Source: DATILI01 sp035476635 (GTDB lineage Bacteria; Pseudomonadota; Gammaproteobacteria; Burkholderiales; Burkholderiaceae_C). From it: a DNA stretch of 5,212 nucleotides. Below are positions 5,042-5,212 of the stretch, one piece after another. How positions within the stretch are numbered: position 1 is the first letter of the stretch; each line of letters opens with the position of its first letter. A model generated the notes under the pieces. That model ran no database searches and was not told the DNA's origin. It saw only the letters and a program-made list of their open reading frames with translations. A program made the position numbers and the translations under genes. The DNA is taken from the NCBI GenBank assembly GCA_035476635.1, contig DATILI010000094.1:1-5212 (forward strand), given 5' to 3'.

Positions 5042-5212
5042 TGCCTGTCTATCTCTAAAACAATGGGGCGGTAACGTTCCGGGCGACAAGCGCCGGGAAT
5101 CTGCACCGGTACGGGACCGACGCTGCGCGCGCCGGGCCAGGCCCTTGGCGCGCCGGCCGCCAAAGCGGGCGAGTCGTCGAAACCTTGATTTTATGGCCGG
5201 TCTGTCGGAACA
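5042..5212 (-). other. Non-coding leader and promoter region of the motor-like operon
   Basis: No convincing gene. Perfect GC-rich arms at 5127-5133 and 5147-5153 (7 bp), plus an inner 4-bp stem (5134-5137 with 5141-5144) and a TT bulge, make a strong hairpin without a T-run. On the minus strand TAAAAT (5188-5193) matches a sigma-70 -10 box at five of six positions, but its -35 would fall at or past the window edge; it would imply a leader of about 160 bases. No better promoter closer to the gene stands out. On the plus strand an ATG at 5193 opens a frame (MAGLSE) that runs off the end without a clear ribosome site, so a divergent gene starting there is possible. Confidence 0.35.

Noticed and set aside
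5193..5212. Start of a divergent plus-strand gene (MAGLSE)
   Set aside because: Only six full codons are visible, there is no clear ribosome site, and the ATG overlaps a possible minus-strand -10 box; it cannot be supported from this window.

Overview
The window looks like a GC-rich betaproteobacterial chromosome, most likely Burkholderiales. The reasons are the strongly GC-biased codons, the DUF3348/DUF802/OmpA/DUF2894 gene set (which I associate with Burkholderiales and some Xanthomonadales) and a PEP-CTERM exported protein with a sigma-54 type promoter. No species can be named from the sequence. I see no tRNA, rRNA, CRISPR, insertion sequence or phage gene.

Layout. At the left edge (1-154, + strand) is the C-terminal end of a response-regulator receiver domain. 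It converges on a minus-strand gene for a PEP-CTERM sorted exported protein (192-878), with 37 bp between the two stop codons holding a 16-bp perfect palindrome. The 152 bp upstream of the PEP-CTERM gene contain a near-consensus sigma-54 promoter (948-963) and, about 100 bp upstream of the predicted transcript start, an imperfect palindrome that could be an activator site. The rest of the window (1031-5020, minus strand) is one compact four-gene operon, in transcription order DUF3348, DUF802/MotA-ZorA-like, OmpA/MotB-ZorB-like, DUF2894. Each gene overlaps the next by the same 4-bp ATGA. The leader (5021-5212) carries a perfect 7-bp inverted repeat touching the first Shine-Dalgarno and a strong GC-rich hairpin.

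How it fits together. The central pair has the hallmarks of an ion-driven 5:2 rotary motor of the MotAB/ExbBD/ZorAB superfamily. One partner is a four-helix membrane protein with a cytoplasmic helical tail of about 460 residues. The other is a one-helix protein with a membrane Asp and a peptidoglycan-binding OmpA domain. That plan resembles the anti-phage Zorya proteins ZorA/ZorB more than flagellar MotAB, but ZorC, ZorD and ZorE are absent. Two soluble helical proteins of unknown function (DUF3348, DUF2894) take their place. This is the best candidate here for an undescribed system: a wall-anchored motor whose output or sensing role is unknown. The PEP-CTERM gene downstream appears to be a separate transcription unit.
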